NCBI GenBank assembly: GCA_902712845.1
Contig: LR743504.1
Location: forward strand, 1,214,001-1,278,000
DNA: 64,000 nucleotides
Direction: 5' to 3'
From: Methylobacterium bullatum
Lineage (GTDB): Bacteria > Pseudomonadota > Alphaproteobacteria > Rhizobiales > Beijerinckiaceae
The notes under the pieces were generated by a model. The model made no database searches, had not been told where the DNA came from, and saw nothing but the letters and a program-made list of their open reading frames with translations. The position numbers were made by a program, and so were the translations under genes. Shown one piece after another: positions 1 to 8,429 of the stretch (its first letter is position 1; each line of letters begins with the position of its first letter).

Positions 1-2316
1 GGTGGTAATGCTGGCGCGCACGTCCTCGAGGTAGACGAGCTTCACCTTGCCCTGGATGGCCTCGATCAGGCCGTTGAGGCGGCCCTTCTCGATGAAGGCG
101 CGAGAGGTGAGGATGGTGTCCACCTCCGCAGCATGGCAGGCCGAGAGGACGTTGGCGGGGCCGGCCGAGAAGTTGATCATTGCCGGAACCCGCCCGGCGC
201 TGGCCAGGGCGAAGAACGTCACGGCCGCGCCGTTGGCATTGGGCAGCATCAGCCCGATGGCCTTGCCCTCGGCGGCGAGCGGCATCAGCTTCCGGCCGAG
301 GATGTTGGCGCCCATCACGAGGCGGGAATAGCTGAGCGTGCCCGTGACCGGGTCCTCCAGCGCGGTGCGGCGCCAGCCATGGTCGACACCGGCCTGGATG
401 AGGGCACTCATCACGCTACGGTCGATGAAGGCGGTGTCGAAGACGAGATCGGACATGATGTCGTACAGCGCCGCTCCTGCCGCGCGCCGCCGGTTCTTGC
501 CCTTCAGCGCGGGATCGACGGTAAGCGCTACCGGCGACATCACCGTGACGATGACCTTCGGCCACCAGCGGCGGCGGACCTGATTGCGGGAGAGGCGCGA
601 GAAGGCGGTCTTCTCCAGGCCCTCGATCTTCACCGGCACCACCTTGGCCCCGGATTTCTCGGCGATGAGGCCGGCGCCGTCATAGACCTTCATCAGGCTG
701 CCCGTGACGGTGAGGCGGCCCTCGGGGAAGATGATCAGCGTCTCGCCGTTCTTGACGGCATTGATGAGCGTGCGCGTGGCCAGCGGCCGGGTCGGGTCCA
801 GCGGCATCGCCTTGGTCACCCGCAGGAAGGGCTTCACCCACCAGCGCTGCGCGATGCCGTGGTCGACGGCGAAGACCGGCTCCTTGTCGAGGAGCGAGAG
901 GGCCAGCGGTGCATCGAGAAACGAGACGTGGTTGAGGGCGATGATGGCGTTGGGGCCTGCCTTCTCGACATTCTCGAGACCCCGCACTTCGAGCCGGTAG
1001 AAGGCGCGGAACAGGATCGAGAGGAAGTCGCGGAAGGCGCTCGTCGGCATCACCTTCAGCACGATCACGCCGGCGGCGAGGTTGGCGACACCGATGAGGG
1101 TGAGGAGCGAGGCCATCGACCAGCCCGCGCCCTGCAGGGCGGCGAGGCCCAGTGCCCCGGTGACCATGAAGGCGGCGGTGAGCACGTTGACGGCGCCGAT
1201 GACGCGGGCGCGCTTGTCCTTGTCGGTCCAGGCCTGCACGGCGGCGAAGGAGGGCACGATGTAGAGGCCGCCCGCGATGGCAAGGCCGGCGAAGGACGCC
1301 GCCACGCGAAGGCCCGCCCCGGTGGAGAGGAAGGCGCCGGCCCCCATCACCTCGCCGGAGACCGGCGGCAGGTGCGAGACGGTCCAGGCGAGGTCGAGGG
1401 CGAACAGTCCCATGAAAAGGGCGCCGATCGGCGTCGGCAGCAGGACGATGCGTCCGCTGGCGAGCCAGGAGGCCAGCGCCGAGCCGACGGCGATGCCCAC
1501 CGAGAAGATCGCGAGCAGCAGGGTGACCACCGTCTCCGAGCCGTTCAGGCTCTCGCGCACCAGCACCGGCAGCAGGGCGAGCACCACGGCACCCACCAGC
1601 CAGAACCAGCTGACGATGAGCGAGCCGCGCCACAGCCGGGTATCGGCGTAGAGGTCACGCAGCAGGGCCACGGTGGAACGGGCGACGTTGGGATCGATTC
1701 TCAGCGTCGGCGCCGCCTCGCCGGTAGAGGGGATCTGCCGCGCGGAGAGCCAGCACAGGATCGCGAACACCATGATCAGCGCGCTGAAGGCCAGGGCATC
1801 GCCGCCGAGCGCGCTGGCGAAGCCGGCCACGATGGTGCCGAGCAGGATGGCCAGGAAGGTCGCCGCCTCGACCAGCGCGTTGCCTGCCGTCAGCTCGTTG
1901 CGCTTCAGGTGGTCGGGCAGGATGCCGTACTTGATCGGGCCGAACAGCGCCGCCACCGTGCCGAACAGGCCTAGCGCCACGAAAAGGATCGGGACGGAGT
2001 GGAGGAAGAAGCCGATCGCGGCGGCGGCGGCGGCGAAGACCTCCGCGAATTTCAGGCGTTTGGCGATGAGCGCCTTGTCGTAACGGTCGGCAAGCTCTCC
2101 CCCGAGACCCGACAGGATGAAGAACGGGCCGATGAAGACGGCACCGGCCAGGGTCACCAGGATGCCCGGATGGGCGGCCTCTCCCCCGGCGCCCGCGACC
2201 TTGAACAGGATCAGGAAGACCAAAGCGTTCTTCAGGAAATTGTCGTTGAAGGCCGAGAAGAATTGGCACCAGAACAGGGGCGCGAACCGGCGGGTCGTCA
2301 TTAAGGTACGAAACAT
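1..2316 (-). CDS. aas: Aas-type acyl-ACP synthetase / lysophospholipid acyltransferase, 3' end outside window
   Basis: Trifunctional phospholipid-repair protein that imports lysophospholipid across the inner membrane, activates a fatty acid and re-acylates the lipid. 772 codons are visible; the C-terminus lies off the left edge. Residues about 1-415 are an MFS/LplT-like membrane module beginning MFRTLMTTRRFAPLFWCQ. A PlsC acyltransferase domain follows, with the HX4D motif NHVSFLD (His463) and FPEG (Glu532). From about residue 630 there is the start of an AMP-binding synthetase domain (GLMLPNANGAAV). The ATG at 2316 has an upstream GGAGA. It is transcribed divergently from a TetR gene across two matching palindromes, so regulation by that TetR is likely. 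Domain fusion is read directly; the enzymatic role is from the family. Confidence 0.85.
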   Translation of the reverse strand, partial: MFRTLMTTRRFAPLFWCQFFSAFNDNFLKNALVFLILFKVAGAGGEAAHPGILVTLAGAVFIGPFFILSGLGGELADRYDKALIAKRLKFAEVFAAAAAAIGFFLHSVPILFVALGLFGTVAALFGPIKYGILPDHLKRNELTAGNALVEAATFLAILLGTIVAGFASALGGDALAFSALIMVFAILCWLSARQIPSTGEAAPTLRIDPNVARSTVALLRDLYADTRLWRGSLIVSWFWLVGAVVLALLPVLVRESLNGSETVVTLLLAIFSVGIAVGSALASWLASGRIVLLPTPIGALFMGLFALDLAWTVSHLPPVSGEVMGAGAFLSTGAGLRVAASFAGLAIAGGLYIVPSFAAVQAWTDKDKRARVIGAVNVLTAAFMVTGALGLAALQGAGWSMASLLTLIGVANLAAGVIVLKVMPTSAFRDFLSILFRAFYRLEVRGLENVEKAGPNAIIALNHVSFLDAPLALSLLDKEPVFAVDHGIAQRWWVKPFLRVTKAMPLDPTRPLATRTLINAVKNGETLIIFPEGRLTVTGSLMKVYDGAGLIAEKSGAKVVPVKIEGLEKTAFSRLSRNQVRRRWWPKVIVTVMSPVALTVDPALKGKNRRRAAGAALYDIMSDLVFDTAFIDRSVMSALIQAGVDHGWRRTALEDPVTGTLSYSRLVMGANILGRKLMPLAAEGKAIGLMLPNANGAAVTFFALASAGRVPAMINFSAGPANVLSACHAAEVDTILTSRAFIEKGRLNGLIEAIQGKVKLVYLEDVRASITT

Positions 2317-2388
2317 CAGGGTCTCCTCGGGGCGGACCATGACTGCCCACCCTGTAACGAACCGTCAAATCCGGCAGGGCCGCGACTT

Positions 2389-2453
2389 TTGAACGTCGTG
2401 CAAACTAACGCCCGGCAGGGATGGCGGCAACGTTGATCTTGCACGTCGTGCAA
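2389..2453. promoter_or_regulatory. Paired palindromic operator between aas-like and tetR genes
   Basis: Two copies of a 15-bp inverted repeat, TTGAACGTCGTGCAA (2389-2403) and the perfect form TTGCACGTCGTGCAA (2439-2453), lie exactly 50 bp apart, both followed by (A/T)CTAA. The spacing is about five helical turns, so two dimers could sit on the same DNA face. The location between divergent genes fits autoregulation and repression of the aas-like gene by the adjacent TetR protein. Binding is inferred. Confidence 0.7.
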
Positions 2454-2500
2454 TCTAAGCGCTGGCGGCGTGCCGGGCGGCACGCAAGCGGGGGGACAGC

Positions 2501-3115
2501 GTGGCGAAGGCAACCAAACCGGCACGGCGCGGCACAGGCCCCAGAGGCGAGCATAACCGCGAGGAATTCGAGGCCCTGGTGACCAAGGCGGCAGAGGGCT
2601 TGGTCCGAATGGAGGGCCTGCGCGGCCTCGGCATGCGCCGGCTCGCCTCGGTGATCGGCTACGCCCCGAACTCGATCTACAACGGTGTCGGCGATCTCGA
2701 TGCGGTGGTGATGCGGGTCAACGCCCGCACCCTGGAGCGCTTGCACGCGGCGCTCACCGGCGCGATCCGTCCCGACGCCGACCCGCGCGACAACGCCCTG
2801 GCATTGGCCGACGCCTATCTCGCCTTCGTGGCCGCGGACCCCCGTGTCTGGAGCCTCGTCTTCGAGCATTCCGTGGCACCGGATTCGGCCTTTCCCGACT
2901 GGTACGCCGCCGCCCTCGCACAGGCGACCGACCTCGTCGACGGGGTGCTCGAACCCATGATCCCGGATGCGAGCGAGAGACGGCAGGCCGTGGCGACCCT
3001 CTGGGCCGGCCTTCACGGACTCGCCTCCCTGTCGACTTCCAACAAGCTCGCCGTCCTGACGCCGGAGCCGCCGCGCGACCTGGCGCAGCTGCTGGTTGGG
3101 CGGTTCCTGCGCTGA
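2501..3115 (+). CDS. TetR/AcrR family transcriptional regulator
   Basis: 204-aa one-component repressor. The N-terminal helix-turn-helix is visible at about residues 43-66 (GMRRLASVIGYAPNSIYNGV), and the C-terminal helical part (WSLVFEHSVAP, about residues 106-180) resembles the TetR_C_33/WHG ligand-binding type. It starts at GTG 2501 after GGGGGA. It probably binds the two palindromes just upstream and controls both itself and the divergent phospholipid-remodelling gene; the effector could be an acyl compound, but nothing in the sequence identifies it. Confidence 0.88.
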   Translation: MAKATKPARRGTGPRGEHNREEFEALVTKAAEGLVRMEGLRGLGMRRLASVIGYAPNSIYNGVGDLDAVVMRVNARTLERLHAALTGAIRPDADPRDNALALADAYLAFVAADPRVWSLVFEHSVAPDSAFPDWYAAALAQATDLVDGVLEPMIPDASERRQAVATLWAGLHGLASLSTSNKLAVLTPEPPRDLAQLLVGRFLR

Positions 3116-3217
3116 TGCGCCATTCCTTCTCGCGAGCGTTTGTCAGCATCGCCGTGGATGCGAGATCCGGCACGATGCTGTAGGTTTCAAAGCCCGTCCC
3201 TGTCGTCCGAAAGCCTC

Positions 3218-3787
3218 ATGGCCAAGCAGTTTCCGGCCCTCGACGAGCGCCACCTCGATTTCATCGCCCGGCAGCATATCGTCTTCACCGCATCGGCGGC
3301 GGAGGGCACGCGGATCAACCTATCGCCGCGCGGCACCGATACGTTCCGGGTCATCGACCCGAACACCGTGGTCTATCTCGACCGCACCGGCAGCGGCAAC
3401 GAGACCGCCGCGCATCTGCGCGCGGATGGACGGCTGACGGTGATGTTCTGCGCGCTCGAGGGCGCGCCGACGATCCTGCGGCTCTACGGGCGCGGCGAGG
3501 TTCTGGCGCGGGGCAGCGAGGCCTATTCCGGCCTTCTCTCGGATGCGTTCGACGGCTGGGAGCCGCCCGGAGCGCGCCAGATGGTGCGCCTCACGATCGA
3601 TCTCGTGCAGACCTCCTGCGGCTTCGGCGTGCCCCTGTTCGAATACCGCGAGGAACGTCCCACCCTCGACCGCTGGGCTCAAGCCAAGACGGAGGCCGAA
3701 CTCGACGCCTATCGCCGCCAGAAGAACGCTCGCAGCATGGACGGGCTGCCCACGGGGCTGTTTGCCGACGAAGACGTGGCGGGCTGA
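3218..3787 (+). CDS. Pyridoxamine 5'-phosphate oxidase family protein
   Basis: 189-aa protein of the PNPOx-like split-barrel fold. It has the typical pattern of this flavin-binding group: a strand with NLSPRG, then VIDPNTVVYLDRTGSGNETA and a mid-protein FCALEGAPTILRLYGRG. I chose ATG 3218 (MAKQFPAL) because the 26-residue upstream extension is arginine/serine-rich and unlike the family. Substrate is unknown; members of this group bind FMN or F420 and often act on small xenobiotics. It stands alone downstream of the tetR gene, 102 bp away. Confidence 0.8.
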   Translation: MAKQFPALDERHLDFIARQHIVFTASAAEGTRINLSPRGTDTFRVIDPNTVVYLDRTGSGNETAAHLRADGRLTVMFCALEGAPTILRLYGRGEVLARGSEAYSGLLSDAFDGWEPPGARQMVRLTIDLVQTSCGFGVPLFEYREERPTLDRWAQAKTEAELDAYRRQKNARSMDGLPTGLFADEDVAG

Positions 3788-3904
3788 TATCGCGCGGCGT
3801 CGGGTTCGGCGGCGCGCCGTCTCCTCCCCTCCCCTTCTCTTCCCTGGCCGCCAGCGGAAGGCGAGCCGGGGTCCGGCGCAGGAAGACGCGAAGTGTCCGT
3901 CGTC

Positions 3905-4777
3905 TCAGCGGGCGTTGGGCAGATGGACCTTCACCGCGCCGCGTCCGTCGGCCTTGAGTGGCGCACCCCATTGCGTCGCCTCGATCCCCGCCCGCCCCCA
4001 GCCGGTGGCCAGGGAGATCGTGAGCGGCAACAGCGTCGCGCCGCCGGGAACGGGAGCTAGCCGCACGCGGATGTCGTCGTTCTCGGCCATGCGGCGCACG
4101 CTGCTGCCATTGGGGCGGTGGCCCGAAATCGGCACCCAGCGCGCCCGGCAATCGAGCGCCGGTCCGCGATAGGGTCCCTCCTGGACCGTCACCAGCACCC
4201 CGCGCGAGAGGACGATATCCGCCCGGGCCACCCCGTTGAAGACCGGGATGCGGCGCTCGCAGAGGGCGGCATCGAGGGGCGCCGCGCCGAGGGGGATCGC
4301 CAGCATGGTCAGGGGATCGACGACACCCACCTTGTCCTGCGGCGCCACCGGGATCCGGTCGGGCGTCGGAGTCGGAGGCGGCTCCACGCTCTCGTCATGC
4401 GCGCGTCCCCCCGACAGGACCATCGAGACCTGGACCGGCTTGCGGCCGTAGAGACTCTCCGACCGGAACGTGCCGGTGAGCGCGCCGGTTCGCGACCGCT
4501 CTCCCGATGCGGAGGCCGTCCCCGATCCCTCGAAGAAGACACCGATAAGGCCGCGCAGGCCCGCCTTCAGATCGTAGGCGTAGCGCCCGCCGGCCTGATC
4601 GACGGCGAGAATGGCCTCCCCCACGGGAAGGTCGAGGAACGACAGGCGATAGGTGATGGAAAAGCGCTGCGGTTCGGGGGCGGCCGAAGCGGGGGCCGGC
4701 GCGGCGAGTGCCAGAAGCGCTGCGCCGATCATCGCGATGGAGCGCGTCTCCCGAGCATCATTGGACGAGGCGACCAT
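3905..4777 (-). CDS. DUF3108 domain-containing exported protein
   Basis: 290-aa protein with an N-terminal signal sequence (IGAALLALAAPAPASAAPEP, cleavage probably after ASA near residue 32). The mature part starts with the DUF3108 pattern FSITYRLSFLDLPVGEAILAV and continues with Y-D-L-K and G-x-F-x-G strands expected of a periplasmic beta-rich protein. No enzymatic motif is visible, and the function of the family is not established. Convergent with the PPOX gene (117-bp gap rich in GC and pyrimidines). Its upstream region (4778-5020) holds repeat copy 1. Confidence 0.75.
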   Translation of the reverse strand: MVASSNDARETRSIAMIGAALLALAAPAPASAAPEPQRFSITYRLSFLDLPVGEAILAVDQAGGRYAYDLKAGLRGLIGVFFEGSGTASASGERSRTGALTGTFRSESLYGRKPVQVSMVLSGGRAHDESVEPPPTPTPDRIPVAPQDKVGVVDPLTMLAIPLGAAPLDAALCERRIPVFNGVARADIVLSRGVLVTVQEGPYRGPALDCRARWVPISGHRPNGSSVRRMAENDDIRVRLAPVPGGATLLPLTISLATGWGRAGIEATQWGAPLKADGRGAVKVHLPNAR

Positions 4778-4904
4778 GCGCTGCCCTCCTGCATGCCATC
4801 ATCCCTTAAGAGATGCCGCCGCGTGCGGTGGTGCGGACCGGCACTCGCCGGGTGATCGTCGCATCCGCGAACCGGACGGCAGGCGCGCTTCGCGCACCCC
4901 TTCA

Positions 4905-5020
4905 TACCAGACCTCGATGAGTCTGACTCATCGAGGTCTGCCTGCGCGACTGCGCGGCGGCGGTCGTCCGCCGGACCTCACTGACCCTGACCTATGGGTC
5001 AGGGTCAGTGAGACTCGGTA
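4905..5020 (+). repeat. 116-bp hairpin element, copy 1
   Basis: Palindromic element with TACC/GGTA ends, flanked by TCA on both sides (4902-4904 and 5021-5023). It contains a 33-nt near-perfect hairpin (overlapping from 4908 to 4940, arms CAGACCTCGATGAGT), a middle CGGCGG/CCGCCG hairpin, and a perfect 16-bp-arm hairpin at 4977-5012 (CTCACTGACCCTGACC). A near-identical copy of the same length lies inverted at 59882-59997. The right TCA is the stop codon of the gamma-carbonic-anhydrase-like gene. No coding potential is believed. Confidence 0.85.
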
Positions 5021-6040
5021 TCAGTTTTCACCCGCCTCCATCTGCCGATACAACCGCCCATGCTCGCAATAGCCGGCGACGATGCGGGTCATCATCGCGC
5101 GCTTGTCCGCGTCGAGGGGGCCAAGGATGCGGGCGGGGCGGCCGCCCCAGAGATGGCCGCTCTCCAAGAGCTGGCCCGGATCGGTGGTGGAGCCGCCGGC
5201 GAGCAGCACGTCGTCGGCCACCACGGTGCCGGGGGCGAGCACGCAGCCGATGCCGATGAGGCTGCGCGCGCCGATCCGGCAATCGGCCATCCGCACGTTG
5301 TGCGCGATCGTGGTGTCGCGACCGATGACGACGCCCTCGGCCCGCGCTCGGATGACGGTGTTGTCCTGGATGTTGGTGTCGGCGCCGACGAGGATGGGGC
5401 CGACCTCCGCATGCAGGTCGCAGGAGAACAATACGCTCGACCCAGCGCCGAGGGCGATGCGGCCGCGCAGGCGCGCGGTGCTGGCGACGTAGACACTCGG
5501 ATCGACGTCGATCTCGTCGCCAGCGACGGGCGACGGGGTATCCCCCGTGGCCTCGCGCACGCGCTCGGCCCGCTCGGCGATCTCGGCCGCGGTGATGGGA
5601 CGCTGGGGTTTCGCCGGGCTGCCGGCATAGGCGAAGCCCGCGGCGAGGTGCGAGCGCGGGAAGACGGTGGCCCCGGCCTCGATGAGCACTCCGTCCTCCA
5701 CGGTGGCGCCGTCGAGGACGATGACGTCGTCCTCGATCACCACGTCGGACCCCACCGTGCAGGCATGGACCACGGCGTTGCGGCCCACCGTCACCCGGTC
5801 GCCGACGAGGGTGGGATGCGAATCGGTGGCGATATGGAGCGTCGAGCGATGGCCGAGCCAGAAGCGCTCGCCGACGGTCACCGCCTCGCCGTCGGCGCGG
5901 ATCACGCTGTCGTCGCCGAGCCAGGCCTGGGCACCGATCGTCGCGGCGCCGATGACCGTGCTTCCGCGCCCGCACCAGACCGGACGGGCCGAGAAGACCG
6001 GCAGGACGCCGTCATGGGGCAGGATCAACTCAGGCGTCAC
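5021..6040 (-). CDS. Gamma-carbonic-anhydrase-like protein with two tandem left-handed beta-helix domains
   Basis: 339-aa hexapeptide-repeat protein, about twice the usual 170-200 aa of the family. The first LbH domain spans about residues 1-150 and the second about 170-330, each followed by a helix-forming tail (PAKPQRPITAAEIAERAERV; PLDADKRAMMTRIVAGYCEHG). Some positions normally holding zinc-ligand histidines are changed: VGRNAVVHACTVG keeps the last His but has Arg where GH is expected, and the second domain has VIRA, IAHN and RMADC. Catalysis is therefore doubtful. I chose GTG 6040 (VTPELILP); an upstream 54-residue extension looks non-coding. The stop codon is the flanking TCA of the repeat. 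moaE is divergent. Confidence 0.72.
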   Translation of the reverse strand: MTPELILPHDGVLPVFSARPVWCGRGSTVIGAATIGAQAWLGDDSVIRADGEAVTVGERFWLGHRSTLHIATDSHPTLVGDRVTVGRNAVVHACTVGSDVVIEDDVIVLDGATVEDGVLIEAGATVFPRSHLAAGFAYAGSPAKPQRPITAAEIAERAERVREATGDTPSPVAGDEIDVDPSVYVASTARLRGRIALGAGSSVLFSCDLHAEVGPILVGADTNIQDNTVIRARAEGVVIGRDTTIAHNVRMADCRIGARSLIGIGCVLAPGTVVADDVLLAGGSTTDPGQLLESGHLWGGRPARILGPLDADKRAMMTRIVAGYCEHGRLYRQMEAGEN

Positions 6041-6265
6041 GCGAGGGGAATTCCTTCGAAGCCGGTGGCGTGGACCGGGTATGGGGCCGACGGGCATGGC
6101 ACCCATGCCGGTCGAGTGGTAAAGGCCGGGCGCCGGAATGGTGTTGCCGGAAACACGCGCAACAGCGTGGAACCACCGCGCGGACTTTGCAATGTCGCGC
6201 ATCCCTTAAGGGGGATCAAACCCGGTCGCGAGGGCTTTCGCGCCGATGCGTCAAGGAATCGATGG

Positions 6266-6757
6266 ATGTCGGCAGGCGAGATGACGGCGGACAATCGGCC
6301 CGCACCCGCGATCAGCATCCAGAGCGCGCCCTTCGACGTGGCCGCGGAGATGGCCGCACTGAGCGGGACGCTTCACGGCAGGACCGGGGCGATCGTCACC
6401 TTCACCGGCCTGTGCCGCGACGAGGGCGGGCGCCTGACCGGACTCGAACTCGAACATTATCCCGGCATGGCCGAGGCGGAGATCGGCCGGGTGGTCGAGG
6501 CGGCGCAGGACCGTTGGCCGCTCCAGGCGGTGCGGGTGATCCATCGCCATGGCCTCGTCGCGCCGGGCGACGGCATCGTCCTCGTGGTGACGGCGGCAAG
6601 CCACCGCGTGGCCGCTTTCGAGGCGGCGAGCTTCCTCATGGACTACCTCAAGACGAAGGCTCCGTTCTGGAAGCGCGAGCATCTGGCCGACGGCACGGTG
6701 GGGGGCTGGGTCGAGGCCACGGGCGCCGACGATGAGGCCGCCTCACGCTGGGCGTGA
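6266..6757 (+). CDS. moaE: Molybdopterin synthase catalytic subunit MoaE
   Basis: 163-aa large subunit of molybdopterin synthase, which transfers sulfur from MoaD thiocarboxylate to precursor Z in molybdenum-cofactor synthesis (cytoplasm). Signature segments are FTGLCRDEGGRLTGLELEHY (47-65), VIHRHG (91-96), and the catalytic lysine region YLKTKAPFWKREHL with Lys129 and Lys136, spaced seven apart like the two essential lysines of the E. coli protein. ATG 6266 has AAGGA 8 bp upstream. No moaD lies beside it here, so its partner must be encoded elsewhere. Confidence 0.93.
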   Translation: MSAGEMTADNRPAPAISIQSAPFDVAAEMAALSGTLHGRTGAIVTFTGLCRDEGGRLTGLELEHYPGMAEAEIGRVVEAAQDRWPLQAVRVIHRHGLVAPGDGIVLVVTAASHRVAAFEAASFLMDYLKTKAPFWKREHLADGTVGGWVEATGADDEAASRWA

Positions 6758-6892
6758 GGGTGACCGGCGGCGATTCGCCTCCGGTCCGTCCACAGAGGAG
6801 GGCGCGCCTCAGCCCGTGCGCCCCTTGCCTGTGACGGGTTTCGCGCGCCCGTTCGCACCGCGCTTCGGTAGACCGCGCGAGGGGACGGGCAG

Positions 6893-8059
6893 ATGCAGCA
6901 GGGTACGCCGATCAAGGACGAGCCGGGTCCGCACCCCGCCAATTGGTCACCGACTGCCTCGGGAATCGCCGTGGTGGCGTTCATCGCCCTGCTGATCCTC
7001 GCCTGGACCGCCGCCTCGACCCTGCTCCTGATCTTCGCCGGGATCCTGCTCGGGGTCTTCCTCGATGGGCTGACGCGCCTGCTCGGCCAGGTGATCGGGC
7101 TCGGTCGCGGGCTTCGGCTCACCATCGTCAGCCTGATCCTCGGCGGGCTCACCCTCGGCTTCCTCGCCTTCGGCGGCGCCACGGTGGTGCAGCAGGGCAG
7201 GGAGCTCGGCCAGACCGTCACGAAACAGGCCGGGTCCGTCCGTGACCGCCTCAAGGAATACGGGATCGACCTGCCGGCCTTCTCGGCACCGAGCGAAGCG
7301 CCGGGCGATCAGGACGCCGGCAAAGCCAAGGAGACCGAGACGGACAAGGACAAGAAGGCCGGGGGCCTCGGCGGCCTCGCCTCGGGGGCGATCAAGAGCC
7401 CCGGCTCCCTCCTCTCGGATGCAGGCAGCATGCTGGGACCGGCGGCCGCCGTGGTCACCGGTCTGTTCAGCGCACTGGGCAACGTCCTAGTGATCGTGTT
7501 CCTCGGCCTCGCCTGCGCGGCCGATCCCGGCAGCTACCGCGACGGCGCCGTCCGGTTCGTGCCGCCCCGCTACCGCCCCCGCGCCACCGCCCTCCTCGAC
7601 GGCATGGGCGAGACCCTGCGGCATTGGCTGTTCGGCCAACTCATCACCATGGCGGTGATCTTCGTCTGCATCTGGGCGGGCTTGAGTTTCCTCGGCATCG
7701 GCGGCGCCCTCATCCTCGGCCTGCAGGCCGGGCTCCTCGCCTTCATCCCCACCATCGGCCCGCTGATCGCCGGCGTCATCATCGTGCTGGCGGGTCTCGC
7801 CTCCGGCACCAACGCGGCGCTCGGCGCCTTCGGCGTCTATCTCGTCGTTCAGTGCCTGGAAAGCTATGGGCTGACGCCCTTCATCCAGAAGCAGGCGCTG
7901 GACATCCCGCCGGCCACCATCTTCGCCGGCCAACTCGTGCTCGGCGTGCTGTTCGGTCTCTGGGGCATCGCCCTCGCGCTGCCGCTGATGGCGGTGATCA
8001 AGGTCGTGCTGGAACAGGTCTATATCGAGGACACGCTCGACGAAGAGGCGGATGTCTGA
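6893..8059 (+). CDS. AI-2E/PerM family transporter
   Basis: 388-aa polytopic inner-membrane protein. Two N-terminal helices (AVVAFIALLILAWTAASTLL; LLIFAGILLGVFLDGL) and a third (IVSLILGGLTLGFLAF) precede a loop. After the loop come the family's C-terminal membrane segments with GLQAGLLAFIPTIGPLIAG and VYLVVQCLESYGLTPFIQ. Residues about 126-160 form an unusually charged low-complexity insert (GDQDAGKAKETETDKDKKAG) in the extramembrane loop. The family includes the putative AI-2 exporter TqsA and Na+/H+ antiporters, so the substrate cannot be assigned. No operon partner. Confidence 0.87.
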   Translation: MQQGTPIKDEPGPHPANWSPTASGIAVVAFIALLILAWTAASTLLLIFAGILLGVFLDGLTRLLGQVIGLGRGLRLTIVSLILGGLTLGFLAFGGATVVQQGRELGQTVTKQAGSVRDRLKEYGIDLPAFSAPSEAPGDQDAGKAKETETDKDKKAGGLGGLASGAIKSPGSLLSDAGSMLGPAAAVVTGLFSALGNVLVIVFLGLACAADPGSYRDGAVRFVPPRYRPRATALLDGMGETLRHWLFGQLITMAVIFVCIWAGLSFLGIGGALILGLQAGLLAFIPTIGPLIAGVIIVLAGLASGTNAALGAFGVYLVVQCLESYGLTPFIQKQALDIPPATIFAGQLVLGVLFGLWGIALALPLMAVIKVVLEQVYIEDTLDEEADV

Positions 8060-8429
8060 GCGCGACGCTATCGGAACGGCCTGACGAGACCAGTCGAAAC
8101 GGCAACGCGGGGGGATGGATCGACGGTCCACCCATGGCGTTCGCATTGCTGTCTTAAATGGCCATCGTCATTCAAAAGATCGCCCTTGTTCCAGTAATCG
8201 TAAAGCAGCGTCGGAGGCCCGTTATTGAGATCGAGGCGCTTCCACCGGAAGCCTTGGGAAACATCGATCAATAACACCTACAATCGTTCTACAATCTCAC
8301 GTTGCGCTAAGGATGTTTCTGCCAGAAATATTGCGATCTTATCAAAAGATAGGTATTCGTCGTCTCAGGTCGTCGTTCCCTTTGGCAGGGTCCTAGCTCC
8401 CACGATTGTCGTGAGCTCGCGGTTTCACA
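8060..8429. other. AT-richer intergenic region upstream of PAS-HTH gene
   Basis: 370 bp with clearly lower GC than the flanks, especially 8160-8440. A 69-codon frame on the minus strand (8068-8277, GTG start, LNNGPPTLLYDYWNKGDLL) has a plausible protein look but no recognised relatives and could be a gene remnant. It probably also contains the promoter of the downstream PAS gene. No RNA structure was recognised. Confidence 0.4.

Noticed and set aside
133..1974. 613-codon plus-strand frame opposite the Aas-type gene
   Set aside because: No domain or membrane pattern; the minus-strand gene with MFS and PlsC motifs explains it.
4904..5072. Short open frame within repeat copy 1 (also found in copy 2)
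   Set aside because: The same peptide appears because the element is duplicated; stem-loop sequence, not a protein, explains it.
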